Source of the DNA: CAZMBI01 sp964564675
GTDB taxonomy: Bacteria > Pseudomonadota > Alphaproteobacteria > Rickettsiales > UBA3002
Assembly: GCA_964564675.1 (NCBI GenBank)
Contig: CAZMBI010000009.1
Coordinates: forward strand, 1-64,000
Direction of reading: 5' to 3'
Length of the DNA stretch: 64,000 nt
The position numbers and the translations under genes were made by a program. This document shows positions 25,550 through 34,712 of this stretch, piece by piece (within the stretch, counting starts at the first letter, position 1; each line of letters starts with the position of its first letter). The notes beneath the pieces are model-generated. The model was given only the letters and a program-made list of their open reading frames with translations. It did no database searches and was not told where the DNA came from.

Positions 25550-26803
25550 ATGAAACGCGTGGTGGTGACCGGAATGGGGCTGATTACCCCGCTGGGCGTT
25601 GGGGTTGAGGCCTCCTGGAGTGCTTTGACAGCCGGGCGCTCGGGACTCAAGCGCATCGAACATTTCGATGTCTCCGATCTGCCGTGCAAGGTGGCGGGCA
25701 TTGTCACACGGGGCGCGGGCGGTTTTGTCGCCGATGATGTTATCCCCCCCAAAGAGCAGCGGAAGATGGATGATTTCATCCAGTTTGCCATGGCCGCCGC
25801 CGATGAAGCCATCAGCCAGGCCGGCTGGGTGGCCGATACCGAAGAAAAACAAAATCGCACCGGTGTCTTGATCGGCTCGGGCATCGGTGGCCTGCCGCTG
25901 ATCGAGCAAAGCGCGATCACCCTGCATGAGCAGGGGCCGCGACGGATCAGCCCGTTTTTTATTCCGGCCTGCCTGATCAATCTCGCCTCCGGCCAGGTCT
26001 CCATCAGGCATCAGTTTAAAGGGCCTAATCATTCCGTGGTCACGGCCTGTTCTACCGGCGCCCATGCCATCGGGGACGCGTCGCGTCTGATCCAGCTCGG
26101 TGATGCCGATGTGATGATCGCCGGGTCGTCGGAATCGACCATTTCGCGGCTGGGTATAGCGGGCTTTGCCGCCGCGCGCGCGCTGTCCACCTCCTATAAT
26201 GACACGCCAGAGAAAGCCTCGCGCCCGTGGGACGAAGGCCGCGACGGATTCGTCATGGGCGAAGGCGCCGGCATTGTCGTGCTGGAAGAATACGAGCACG
26301 CCAAGGCGCGCGGTGCGACGATTTACGGCGAAGTGGCGGGTTACGGCCTGTCCGGAGACGCCTACCATATTACCGCGCCCTCCGAAGACGGCGATGGCGG
26401 GTTCCGTTCGATGCGGGCGGCGCTGAAACAATCGGGTCTTAATGCAGAACAGATTGATTATATCAATGCGCACGGCACCTCCACGCCCAAAGGCGATGAG
26501 ATCGAGTTAAGCGCGGTCAAGCGCCTGTTCGGCCCGGCGAGTGCGTCGTTGTCGATGTCCTCCACCAAATCGGCCATCGGTCATTTGCTGGGTGGGGCCG
26601 GCAGCGTGGAGGCTATTTTTGCCTTGCTGGCCATCGGCCGCGGCGTGGTCCCGCCGACCCTGAATCTCGATCAGCCGTCAGCGGCCTGTCAGGGCATCGA
26701 TCTGGTGCCGCATACCGCCAAACAGCGGCCCGTGAAAGCGGCGCTTTCAAACTCCTTCGGTTTCGGTGGCACCAATGCCAGCGTGGTCTTTAAAGCGGTG
26801 TAG
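25550..26803 (+). CDS. fabF: 3-oxoacyl-ACP synthase II
   Basis: A 417-residue condensing enzyme that elongates acyl-ACP with malonyl-ACP. The Cys-His-His triad is visible as Cys167 (TACSTGAHA), His308 (NAHGTSTPKGD) and His345 (SAIGHLLGGAG). The length is typical of KAS II. The start is preceded by AAGGGATTCTC. mltG begins 39 nt after it, a common alphaproteobacterial pairing. Confidence 0.96.
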   Translation: MKRVVVTGMGLITPLGVGVEASWSALTAGRSGLKRIEHFDVSDLPCKVAGIVTRGAGGFVADDVIPPKEQRKMDDFIQFAMAAADEAISQAGWVADTEEKQNRTGVLIGSGIGGLPLIEQSAITLHEQGPRRISPFFIPACLINLASGQVSIRHQFKGPNHSVVTACSTGAHAIGDASRLIQLGDADVMIAGSSESTISRLGIAGFAAARALSTSYNDTPEKASRPWDEGRDGFVMGEGAGIVVLEEYEHAKARGATIYGEVAGYGLSGDAYHITAPSEDGDGGFRSMRAALKQSGLNAEQIDYINAHGTSTPKGDEIELSAVKRLFGPASASLSMSSTKSAIGHLLGGAGSVEAIFALLAIGRGVVPPTLNLDQPSAACQGIDLVPHTAKQRPVKAALSNSFGFGGTNASVVFKAV

Positions 26804-26842
26804 GCACTCGCCATCGCTGCGCGTAGACATTATACTGGTGTC

Positions 26843-27841
26843 ATGAAGCAATGCATTCTCGTAGTTTCCGTATTGGCCGTCGTGCTGATGCTGGCTGCTG
26901 CCGCCGCTGTCGGGTTCGGCTTTTACTGGTTTTCCGTCCCCGGCCCGTTGCAACAGGAAAAGGTGGTGGTGATTGAGCCGGGCACCGGGTTTAAGGCCAT
27001 TACCGATCGGCTGCAACGCGAGGGCGTGATCGATCGTGTCCTGCCCTTTCAGGCAATGGTGTTGTGGCACGACAAGCGCCGCGATTTCAAGGCCGGCGAA
27101 TATCGTTTCACCCCGGCGATGAGTCCGCGTCAGGTGATGGAAAAAATGGTGGCCGGGCGTTCGGTCTCCCATGCCATCACCATTCCCGAAGGTCTGACCA
27201 CACGCGAAATTATAGCCTTGTTAATGCAGGAGGACCGGCTGAGCGGGGCCATGCCGACGGGCGTTGCCGAAGGCAGCTTAATGCCTGATACCTATTATTT
27301 TCATCGTGGTGAACCCCGCCGGTCCATTGTCAGGCGTATGCGCCAGGCGATGCAGGAAACGCTTGAGCAACTGTGGCGGCAGCGCGCGTCGAATGTGCCG
27401 CTGGCCAGCAAGCACGAGGCGCTGACGCTGGCCAGTATCGTGGAAGCGGAAACCGGGATCGACCTTGAGCGCGGCCGGGTGGCGGCGGTATTCATCAACC
27501 GTCTGCGCCGCGGGATGAGGCTGCAGTCGGACCCGACGGTGATTTACGCCATAGAGCAGGAGAACGGCCCGATGCAGCGGCCTTTGTGGCGGTCCGACTG
27601 GGAGCTTGAGCACCCCTATAACACCTATGTCATCGACGGCCTGCCCCCCGGGCCCATCGTGCATCCCGGGCGCGCGGCGATCAAGGCGGTGCTCAACCCG
27701 CCGCATACGGATGAATTATTTTTTGTGGCTACCGGCACTGGCGGGCATTTCTTCGCCCGCACCCTGAAGGAGCATAACGCTAACGTGGCGCGTTATCGCG
27801 CCCGCCAGCGCGACCGCCAGCGCGCCCGGGAGGAAGAATGA
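26843..27841 (+). CDS. mltG: Endolytic murein transglycosylase MltG
   Basis: A 332-residue YceG-like protein. An N-terminal transmembrane helix (about residues 5-30) precedes a LysM-like region (about 40-115) and the catalytic domain. The catalytic glutamate is expected in ASIVEAETG (Glu201), followed by VAAVFINRLRRGMRLQSDPT and HPYNTY. It cleaves nascent peptidoglycan strands and is proposed to set glycan length. The TGA stop overlaps the ATG of the following GNAT gene. Confidence 0.93.
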   Translation: MKQCILVVSVLAVVLMLAAAAAVGFGFYWFSVPGPLQQEKVVVIEPGTGFKAITDRLQREGVIDRVLPFQAMVLWHDKRRDFKAGEYRFTPAMSPRQVMEKMVAGRSVSHAITIPEGLTTREIIALLMQEDRLSGAMPTGVAEGSLMPDTYYFHRGEPRRSIVRRMRQAMQETLEQLWRQRASNVPLASKHEALTLASIVEAETGIDLERGRVAAVFINRLRRGMRLQSDPTVIYAIEQENGPMQRPLWRSDWELEHPYNTYVIDGLPPGPIVHPGRAAIKAVLNPPHTDELFFVATGTGGHFFARTLKEHNANVARYRARQRDRQRAREEE

Positions 27842-28368
27842 GCGATGCCAGCCTGCATATTCGCAGACTGAAACCGGATGATGCGTTGCAATTACGCACG
27901 ATTCGCCTGTTTGCGCTGAAGGATGCGCCGACCGCCTTTACCGAATCCTATGAGGAAATGGCCGCACTTGATCAGCAGGACTATGTTAAAATTCTAAGTG
28001 ATGTCAGCTATTTCGGGGCGTTCGTCGATGATAGGCTGGTCGGTGTGATGGGCTATTTCGTACGCCCGCATCGCAAACAATGGCATCAGGGGGTGTTATT
28101 CGGCGTGTATGTTTATCCTGACTGGCGCGGGCACGGGCTGGCTGGGCAGATGCTGGCGCACCTGCTGAGTGAAGCGCGGCGGCGGGTGGAGATCATGGTG
28201 TTGCAAGTGGCGGTTGATAATTTCTCCGCGCGTCACACATACCTCAAAGCGGGGTTTCAGTCCTATGGGATTGAGCCCAAGGCACTGAAAATCGGTGAGG
28301 ACTATATTGATGAAGAACATATGTGGCTGGAGCTGACGCCACAGCCGCCCGCCCCAACGATGCAATAA
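27838..28368 (+). CDS. GNAT family N-acetyltransferase
   Basis: A 176-residue acetyltransferase. The N-terminal IRRLKPDDALQLRTIRLFAL resembles the RimJ/RimL-like beta1-alpha1 region. The acetyl-CoA loop is VYVYPDWRGHGLAGQMLAHL (about residues 89-108), followed by LQVAVDNFSARHTYLKAGF. The substrate is unknown. It overlaps mltG by 4 bp and so is co-translated with the fatty acid/murein cluster. Confidence 0.85.
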   Translation: MSDASLHIRRLKPDDALQLRTIRLFALKDAPTAFTESYEEMAALDQQDYVKILSDVSYFGAFVDDRLVGVMGYFVRPHRKQWHQGVLFGVYVYPDWRGHGLAGQMLAHLLSEARRRVEIMVLQVAVDNFSARHTYLKAGFQSYGIEPKALKIGEDYIDEEHMWLELTPQPPAPTMQ

Positions 28369-28426
28369 TGCAACATCGCGGGGGCAGAATCCCGCCATCC
28401 GCCATCATTATTAATCCATATATTGC

Positions 28427-28442
28427 AACCCGCCGGGTTTTT
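28427..28442 (+). terminator. Weak hairpin terminator after the GNAT gene
   Basis: AACCCG and CGGGTT flank a single C and are followed by TTT. The stem is only 6 bp, so this is a weak candidate. Confidence 0.35.
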
Positions 28443-28515
28443 ACCAAGTATATAAAGTAATGACGTAGCACGGCGAACGTGCGGCGGTTCAATAATTCAA
28501 AAAGGATCAGATCTT

Positions 28516-29076
28516 ATGAAAGCATTTCTGAAATCGAGCATGTTTGCAGCGGTTGGTGCATTGGCCCTGTCGGGTGCCGCCTTTGCCGGTCAAGGGATGG
28601 ACCGCCATGACGTGGTGAGCGATAGTCGCGGCAATACCATCATGAACACATTCGGTAACTGCGTGCGCACCAAATGGAGTGGCGGGCATGATCGCTGCGG
28701 CTATAATCTGGGCACCGAAGCGCGCACGGTTTATTTCGATTTTGACAACGCCGGCCTGACGCCAGCGGCCAAAGCCAAGCTCGACTCACTTGTGGATATC
28801 ATCAAAAACTCGACCGAAGTGCAAAGCGTCAGCATCATCGGCTATGCCGATATGATTGGCTCCAGCGATTATAACTATCGCCTGTCGAAGCGCCGCGCCA
28901 AGGCCGTACAGGACTACCTCGCCGCCAAAGGCTATTATGACACGCAAAATACCGACGTGCGCTCCTTTGGTGAAGAGGTGCCGGTTTCCAATTGTGAAGG
29001 CGTCAAAGGCAATGAGTTGAAAGCCTGCCTGTGGCGTGACCGTCGGGTTGAAATCGAGCTGAACTTCTTCCAATAA
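28516..29076 (+). CDS. OmpA-family outer-membrane/peptidoglycan-binding protein
   Basis: A 186-residue exported protein. The signal peptide MKAFLKSSMFAAVGALALSG (to AAFA) is followed by a short linker containing NTFGNCVRTKW and an OmpA C-terminal domain (about residues 70-186): VYFDFDNAGLTPAAKAKLD, then IIGYADMIGSSDYNYRLSKRRA with the peptidoglycan-contact pattern, ending in DRRVEIEL. There is no N-terminal beta-barrel, so it probably tethers the envelope as a small soluble or lipid-free OmpA-like protein. AAAGGATCAG precedes the ATG. A strong terminator follows. Confidence 0.9.
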   Translation: MKAFLKSSMFAAVGALALSGAAFAGQGMDRHDVVSDSRGNTIMNTFGNCVRTKWSGGHDRCGYNLGTEARTVYFDFDNAGLTPAAKAKLDSLVDIIKNSTEVQSVSIIGYADMIGSSDYNYRLSKRRAKAVQDYLAAKGYYDTQNTDVRSFGEEVPVSNCEGVKGNELKACLWRDRRVEIELNFFQ

Positions 29077-29107
29077 GAGCAGAATCTGTTGCAATCACTG
29101 ATATAGT

Positions 29108-29134
29108 AAGGGCTGCCCTGGGCAGCCCTTTTTT
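29108..29134 (+). terminator. Rho-independent terminator of the OmpA-like gene
   Basis: AAGGGCTGCCC and GGGCAGCCCTT are perfect 11-nt reverse complements separated by one T, and the second arm runs into a T-tract (TTTTTT in total). This is the clearest intrinsic terminator in the window. Confidence 0.88.
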
Positions 29135-29186
29135 ATGGATGCGTATCAGGGATGACAAAACCGGATAACCACGTTATACCATTGCC

Positions 29187-30104
29187 ATGACGGCGCATTA
29201 TCTCGCGTATATCCCAACCTTTGCCAAGGTGGTGGAACATCAGAGCTTCTCGGCCGCCGCGCGCGATCTCAGCATGACCAAATCGGCGGTCAGCAAACAT
29301 ATCGCGGCGCTGGAAGAGGCGCTGCATGTGCGCCTGCTCAACCGCACCACGCGCAAACTCAGCCTCACCGAAGAAGGCCAGCTGTTTCTCGATAAATGCA
29401 CGCACATCATCGAAGAACTGGAAAATGCCGAGCGTCAGCTGCAAAATCTCAATGAAAGGCCCAGCGGCGTCCTCAAATTAAACGCGCCGGAATCGTTTGG
29501 CCAGTTTCATCTGGCGCCGGTTCTGGCGGAGTTTGCGGCGTATTATCCCGATGTGCGTCTGGAGATCGATTTTAACGACCGCTTTGTCGATATCGTCGAA
29601 TCGGGCGTCGATGTCTGTATCCGCATCGCCAGCCTGACCGATTCCAGCCTGATCGCGCGCAAGCTGGCCCCCTGTCAGATCGTGCTGGCGGCTTCCCCGG
29701 ATTATCTGAATCAGTACGGCACCCCGCAACACCCCGATGAGCTGATCAATCACCGCTTTATCGAATACAGCAACAGCGACAAGCTGCGCGAATGGCGTTA
29801 TCGCGACCCCGCAGAGGGGCGCGAGCGCGTGGCGCCCACCTGCGTAGCCATGCGCGCCAACAATGCGGAAATGCTGCGTCAGTCAGCCCTTGCCGGCATC
29901 GGGATATTGACCGCGCCCAGCTTCTTAATCGGCGCGGATATCGGCGCCGGCCGGCTGGTGCGCGTGCTGGAGCCGTATGAGCCGTCGCCGGAGCGCAATA
30001 TTTACGTGCTGTTTCCGCATAACCGGTTTTTATCGGCCAAGGTACGCTTGTTTATCGACTTCATCGCCGGGCGGTTTGCCGGCAAACCGGCGTGGGAAAT
30101 CTAA
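29187..30104 (+). CDS. LysR-type transcriptional regulator (CrgA/DmlR-like)
   Basis: A 305-residue regulator. The N-terminal winged HTH (about residues 12-70) contains SFSAAARDLSMTKSAVSKHI and LLNRTTRKLSLTEEG. The effector-binding domain begins with GVLKLNAPESFGQFHLAP and carries the DVCIRIASLTDSSLIARKL pattern of the CrgA-like subgroup. Its target is unknown; unlike many LysR genes it has no divergent partner, since the OmpA-like gene upstream is co-oriented and insulated by a terminator. Confidence 0.9.
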   Translation: MTAHYLAYIPTFAKVVEHQSFSAAARDLSMTKSAVSKHIAALEEALHVRLLNRTTRKLSLTEEGQLFLDKCTHIIEELENAERQLQNLNERPSGVLKLNAPESFGQFHLAPVLAEFAAYYPDVRLEIDFNDRFVDIVESGVDVCIRIASLTDSSLIARKLAPCQIVLAASPDYLNQYGTPQHPDELINHRFIEYSNSDKLREWRYRDPAEGRERVAPTCVAMRANNAEMLRQSALAGIGILTAPSFLIGADIGAGRLVRVLEPYEPSPERNIYVLFPHNRFLSAKVRLFIDFIAGRFAGKPAWEI

Positions 30105-30146
30105 ACGCGCAAAATCGGTGTGGATGATTAGACGACAGCGGCTGAC

Positions 30147-30164
30147 AAAGCCCGGCGGGGCTTT
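30147..30164 (+). terminator. Hairpin between lysR-type gene and dnaB
   Basis: AAAGCCC-GGCG-GGGCTTT is a perfect 7-bp stem 43 bp after the LysR stop. It lacks a long U-run (followed by CACTAT), so termination would be inefficient or it serves another role. Confidence 0.45.
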
Positions 30165-30200
30165 CACTATATAGGCTTCACAAAAAACAACAGACGCCTT

Positions 30201-31685
30201 ATGCTCGGACTGGCTGAAAAATCGGATGCTCTTGAGGGTGACAAATCGGCGGTGGCTATCCGCGAGGCGCCGAATAATTTGGAAGTGGAACAATCCCTTC
30301 TGGGCGCGCTGCTGACCAATAACGAAACCATTAACAATCTCAATCAGGATTTAAAGGCCGAGAGTTTTTATGCGCCGATTCACGGCCGCATTTTCGAGGC
30401 CATTCTGCGCTTTCACGATAAGGGACTGGTGGCCAATGCCGTCACCCTCAAGCACCATTTCGCCGAAGACCCGGATATAGACGACAGCTATCTGGCGCGT
30501 CTGGTAGGGGTGTCCGGAAATATCATTAATGCGCGCGATTATTCGGATATACTGGTGGATCTGGCGACCAAGCGCCAGCTGATCGCGCTGGGAGAAGACG
30601 TCGTCCATACGGCCTTTGACCGGACGCAGCACGCCAGCGCCGTGGAGCAGATCGAACAGGCTGAACAGCAATTGTTTAACCTAGCCACCGAAGGCGATGC
30701 ACGCGGCGGCTTCAAGCCTCTCAAACACTCGCTGACCGAGGCCATCCGCCGTACGGAAATCGCCTTCAAACGCGATGGCAATATCATCGGTGTGCCAACA
30801 GAGCTGCATTCGCTCGACCGGCTGCTGGGCGGACTGCAGGCTTCGGATCTGCTGATCCTCGCCGGCCGGCCGTCGATGGGCAAAACCGCGCTGGCGACCT
30901 CGATCGCCTATGGCGCCTGCCGCGAACTGGCGCGCGAGGATGCCGCCGCCGTGGCGGCCGGCGAAAAGCCCCGCAGCGTCGGTTTCTTCTCGCTGGAAAT
31001 GTCGGCCGAGCAACTGGCCGGGCGCCTGCTGGCGAGTGCCACCAATATCAACTCCAACAAGCTGCAACGCGGCGAAATGAGCAATGACGAATTTGCCGAG
31101 CTCGTCCAGCGCAGCGCCGAGCTGTCGCATATGGCCTTTCATATCGACGACACCCCGGCCTTGTCGATCGCCGCGCTACGCACTCGCGCCCGCCGCCTGA
31201 AACGGCTGCATAATCTGGGGATGCTGGTGGTGGATTATCTGCAACTGGTGCGCCCCAGCTTCACCAAGAACAGCGCCAACCGAGTGCAGGAAATATCAGA
31301 AATTACTCAGGGGCTTAAGGCTATAGCTAAAGAGCTTAACGTACCGGTGTTGGCGCTATCACAACTATCGCGCGCCGTCGAGCAGCGCGAGGACAAGCGC
31401 CCGCAACTGGCCGATCTGCGGGAATCGGGTAGTATCGAGCAGGACGCCGATGTTGTCATGTTTGTCTATCGCGAGGAATATTACCTGGCGCGGGGCGAGC
31501 CGCGCGCTGACACGCCCGAACATGCCGCCTGGATGGAAAAAATGGAAAAAGTCTATGGCATGGCCGATGTGATCGTCGCCAAGCAGCGCCACGGCCCCAT
31601 CGGCACCGCCACCCTGCAGTTCCAGTCCGAATTTACCCGCTTTCGCGACCTCGAGCGTGAGCCTGCCCCACTGGCGATGGAATAG
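30201..31685 (+). CDS. dnaB: Replicative DNA helicase DnaB
   Basis: A 494-residue hexameric helicase. The N-terminal domain (about residues 25-130) begins with PNNLEVEQSLLGALL. The RecA-like domain carries Walker A GRPSMGKT at 222-229 and Walker B MLVVDYLQLV, then the arginine-finger region DLRESGSIEQDADVV. It unwinds DNA at the replication fork. There is a 97-nt gap from the LysR gene containing a hairpin. Confidence 0.96.
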   Translation: MLGLAEKSDALEGDKSAVAIREAPNNLEVEQSLLGALLTNNETINNLNQDLKAESFYAPIHGRIFEAILRFHDKGLVANAVTLKHHFAEDPDIDDSYLARLVGVSGNIINARDYSDILVDLATKRQLIALGEDVVHTAFDRTQHASAVEQIEQAEQQLFNLATEGDARGGFKPLKHSLTEAIRRTEIAFKRDGNIIGVPTELHSLDRLLGGLQASDLLILAGRPSMGKTALATSIAYGACRELAREDAAAVAAGEKPRSVGFFSLEMSAEQLAGRLLASATNINSNKLQRGEMSNDEFAELVQRSAELSHMAFHIDDTPALSIAALRTRARRLKRLHNLGMLVVDYLQLVRPSFTKNSANRVQEISEITQGLKAIAKELNVPVLALSQLSRAVEQREDKRPQLADLRESGSIEQDADVVMFVYREEYYLARGEPRADTPEHAAWMEKMEKVYGMADVIVAKQRHGPIGTATLQFQSEFTRFRDLEREPAPLAME

Positions 31686-31714
31686 GCCGGACACGCCCGA
31701 TCTGTCACCAAATC

Positions 31715-31747
31715 TTCACATAATTCAATAGTATTTCTCGTTATAAT
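31715..31747 (+). promoter_or_regulatory. Promoter candidate for the two-gene cassette
   Basis: A perfect TATAAT -10 box lies at 31742-31747, 43 bp before the likely start of the next gene. The best -35-like sequence, TTCACA at 31715-31720, is spaced too far (21 bp), so the -35 is uncertain. The flanking sequence is A/T-rich. Confidence 0.5.
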
Positions 31748-31790
31748 GCTAGTGAGTAGTAATAGGTGAGTGGATGGGAGCCACAACCGC

Positions 31791-33362
31791 ATGAGCGATA
31801 TGAGCAACAGGGACCAGCGCGAGGTATATTCTCCGACGAATCCGGCGCACATTAACATTACGAGTGAGCCGCCGGGGACGCCGTGGGACGTGCGCCTGGG
31901 TCTGACCTTACTGCCGGCGCGTTATGTCGGCCGCAGTCTGATCGGTTCGCTGACTAACTCGGAAACGCCGAGCTTTCTGCGCAAGCTGACCCTTTTTGAC
32001 CTTTTCAGCGAACGGTCGAGCCAGCGGGCAATTAATCAGATTAACCAGTTTTACCAGCAGCATACCGGTGCGATTGAGCGGACATTCGGGCGCGCGCCCA
32101 GTCCGAATAAGCAATCGCCGCAACACACCTGGGTGCCCAAGGGCAATCCTATTTTCGACGCGATAGAGCCCGTCCTGGGCGAGCAAAACCGGGCGATTCA
32201 CAAAAAGGCCCTCGGCACCTCGCGCTTTGCCAATAACAGCCTCGAATGGGCGATTAAAAAATATTACGAAACGGGCAATATTGCCTTAACGCCGATTTCC
32301 GAACGCAATATCCGCTCGGAGATGGTCACTAAACAATTCGACCATGTCTATTCCAATGCGTTGGGCGTGGGCTCGTTGGCCATGAGTATGGTGATTCGCC
32401 GTAATGTCCTGCGCGAGATGAACAGTATTTATTCCGAAACCGTGGCCTATGAGCTGGGCAAACGCATTGATGAGGTGACCGAAGAGGATATTTTCGCCAG
32501 CAATAACCAGATTATTCAATCCACTGTCGGTAATTTTAATCGCAATCAATGGATTCGTTTCGGTATCAGCGCCCTGCCGTTTCTGAAGAATGTGCCGAGC
32601 CTGCGCTTTATGAATACCGGCGATTTCGCCGTGGGATTATGGGGCGCGCTGTGGGCCTATGATGTCTGGGGGCGTGATCCAACCATGCTGGAGACCTTCC
32701 ACGACTTTATTAAAGACAAACTCAATCCGCTTTACGGTATCGGTGACAAGATTACCGGGGCGGATGTGCTGAATATCTATCAGTTATATGCGTTTAAATT
32801 TCATCCCGAGCGGGCGTTTAAGGTGCTGGCGCCGTCGGATTCGGATGAAAGTCAGCTCTGGGCGCGCAGCGAGCGAATTTTTGCCCGCGTGGCGCAGCTG
32901 ATGAATGACAGCTACAATTTCAAACATACCACTACCCGTGATCCGGAAACCGGTTTGCCTGTTGCCAAGGCCAATTTCACGTTGCCCAAATTCATCTATC
33001 TGCTGGGACACGAACTGATCAATGCCCGCGAGCCGGAATGGACCATGGCCTATATCGAAATCGCCAATAAATTCGGTATGGAAGCGGTGAAAGAAGTCAA
33101 TTACTCGCGCCGCGAAGGGGCGGCGCTGAATGAAGTGCTGGCGAAATACCCGGTGGATTTGCATCCCATGAAGGATGAAAACGGCAAGTCGCCTCCCTCC
33201 GTTTTGCAGCAGGAAGACGAGCAGGATCAGAAAAGAGACACGACTTTTCATAAGGATAACAAAGAGCCGCCGCCCCGGCCGTCGGCCAAGGTCCAAGGCG
33301 GCAGCCTGTCCCAGACCGCGTTGCGCCGGCCGCATCTTCAACAAGCCCATATCGCAGGATAG
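31791..33362 (+). CDS. Large hypothetical protein (first gene of dnaB-secA cassette)
   Basis: About 523 residues from the ATG at 31791 (GGGAG about 10 nt upstream); I do not recognise a family. It has no signal peptide. It is largely helical and mixed-charge, with two mildly hydrophobic stretches, ALGVGSLAMSMVI (about residue 188) and FAVGLWGALWAYDVW (about 280), too short to be sure membrane helices. The last ~75 residues are polar and Pro/Gln/Lys-rich, probably disordered. A second unrecognised gene follows after 31 nt in the same orientation, so they are likely co-transcribed. Frame and codon usage support a real gene. Confidence 0.7.
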   Translation: MSDMSNRDQREVYSPTNPAHINITSEPPGTPWDVRLGLTLLPARYVGRSLIGSLTNSETPSFLRKLTLFDLFSERSSQRAINQINQFYQQHTGAIERTFGRAPSPNKQSPQHTWVPKGNPIFDAIEPVLGEQNRAIHKKALGTSRFANNSLEWAIKKYYETGNIALTPISERNIRSEMVTKQFDHVYSNALGVGSLAMSMVIRRNVLREMNSIYSETVAYELGKRIDEVTEEDIFASNNQIIQSTVGNFNRNQWIRFGISALPFLKNVPSLRFMNTGDFAVGLWGALWAYDVWGRDPTMLETFHDFIKDKLNPLYGIGDKITGADVLNIYQLYAFKFHPERAFKVLAPSDSDESQLWARSERIFARVAQLMNDSYNFKHTTTRDPETGLPVAKANFTLPKFIYLLGHELINAREPEWTMAYIEIANKFGMEAVKEVNYSRREGAALNEVLAKYPVDLHPMKDENGKSPPSVLQQEDEQDQKRDTTFHKDNKEPPPRPSAKVQGGSLSQTALRRPHLQQAHIAG

Positions 33363-33393
33363 CGTTTTTGCTGGTAACGATTATGATGGGTGC

Positions 33394-34704
33394 ATGAGCA
33401 ATGCCTATCACGTACTGTATGAAAAACCGGCGCTGACTCGCGAGCAGATGCCGTCTGGGCTGGAGATGCTGGCCGAGCAACTGGTGAATTCAGGGCGACT
33501 GCGCATTCACACCGATACGGCGCGCAACTTTATCACCTATTCCGGGCCGGGTTATGAACATACTTTCAGTAAGCGCGAGTTCAGCGATGTGCGGCTGGCC
33601 GCGCGCACCAGGGAAATCCTCGCGCAGACCGTCCCGGGCGGCGAAGGTGCGCAGGGCGTGGAGGATATCTTCGCGCGGCTGCACGATCAGTTCCGCCGTA
33701 CTGGGACGATAGATTACGAAAAAGAACTGCAGGTGGCGCGGCTGCTGGTACAGGCCACGCATCCGGCGGTTATCTTACTGTCGCTGTATGAAGGGGTGGA
33801 TTATTTCGTCTCGTATTCGCATAACGTCGCCGATTTGATGGCCATGCATTTCTGGGAACAGATGGAAGGCAGCGGCGGGCTGCAGTCGGTCAGCGGCGAC
33901 GGCTCCGCCGTATATGTCTCCTGCGGCGGCAATCCGTTTATCGAAGACGAGGCGCACAAAACCTATACCACCGACGGATTTCCGGCGCTGGCCCGCGGGA
34001 TGGTGATTGCCGCGCAGGAGTGCGGTCACTATGCCGATATTATGCGCGATGCCGGCGGCCGCCCGATCGGCCGGCATTCGGCCCGGCTGTCGCCGTTTGC
34101 AGCGCGCGATGAGGTGGCGCGTGCGCGGCGGGATGATCTGGAGTGCGTGCAGCGATGGCAGCAGGCGATTCAGCCGCTGGGAATCGGCGCGCTGGCCGAG
34201 CAGGAAAAGCAGCTGCGCTGGATACAGCAATACCGCAAATATTCGGCCGCCGCCGGCTGGCTGTGGGTCCGGATGCGTCGGCGTAAGCAGCGTCTCCTGC
34301 GCCATGCCGGCGATTATGAGGTGGCCTTGCTCACACAGTTTCCCGACAGGCTGGAAGGCAGCGCCGAGTGGGCCGGCAATGCCGTGGAGTGTCTGCGCGA
34401 TATGGCGTTTAATCTTGCGCCCGATGCTGACGCCTATCGCCGCGACGACCCGCGTGAGGAAGAGGCGATCATCTGCGTGGAGGCGCTGGCGCGCGTGCCG
34501 CAGCAGGCGATGAAGTGGGGTCATGCGATTACCCGCATGTGCTGGCCCAACCTGTATGCCATCTATTACGATCAGGTGGTCCCCAACTGTATCAGCGCCT
34601 ATGAGGCCGTCTCCGGCAAGCGCTTTTATATGCCGGACATTACAGTCAAACGCCGCAGCCGGCTGCAAAAGCTGCGGTCCAGGTTGCGCAAACCGAAAGG
34701 CTAA
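33394..34704 (+). CDS. Hypothetical protein with putative metal-binding ECGHYADI motif
   Basis: 436 residues from the ATG at 33394; the frame is open further upstream but that part overlaps the preceding gene and is Arg/Lys-rich shadow sequence. The striking feature is AAQECGHYADI (Glu209, His212, Asp215) with His228 in IGRHSA, which could bind a metal, plus a conserved-looking Cys/Trp-rich end (RMCWPNLYAIYYDQVVPNC) and a very basic tail. There is a faint resemblance to uncharacterised rickettsial proteins of the DUF2748 kind, unverified. It ends 8 bp from the secA stop on the other strand. Confidence 0.7.
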   Translation: MSNAYHVLYEKPALTREQMPSGLEMLAEQLVNSGRLRIHTDTARNFITYSGPGYEHTFSKREFSDVRLAARTREILAQTVPGGEGAQGVEDIFARLHDQFRRTGTIDYEKELQVARLLVQATHPAVILLSLYEGVDYFVSYSHNVADLMAMHFWEQMEGSGGLQSVSGDGSAVYVSCGGNPFIEDEAHKTYTTDGFPALARGMVIAAQECGHYADIMRDAGGRPIGRHSARLSPFAARDEVARARRDDLECVQRWQQAIQPLGIGALAEQEKQLRWIQQYRKYSAAAGWLWVRMRRRKQRLLRHAGDYEVALLTQFPDRLEGSAEWAGNAVECLRDMAFNLAPDADAYRRDDPREEEAIICVEALARVPQQAMKWGHAITRMCWPNLYAIYYDQVVPNCISAYEAVSGKRFYMPDITVKRRSRLQKLRSRLRKPKG

Positions 34705-34712
34705 TCGGGCCT

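Noticed and set aside
25520..26473. A 317-codon minus-strand frame opposite fabF
   Set aside because: fabF is unambiguous with its complete catalytic triad; the antisense product has no motif.
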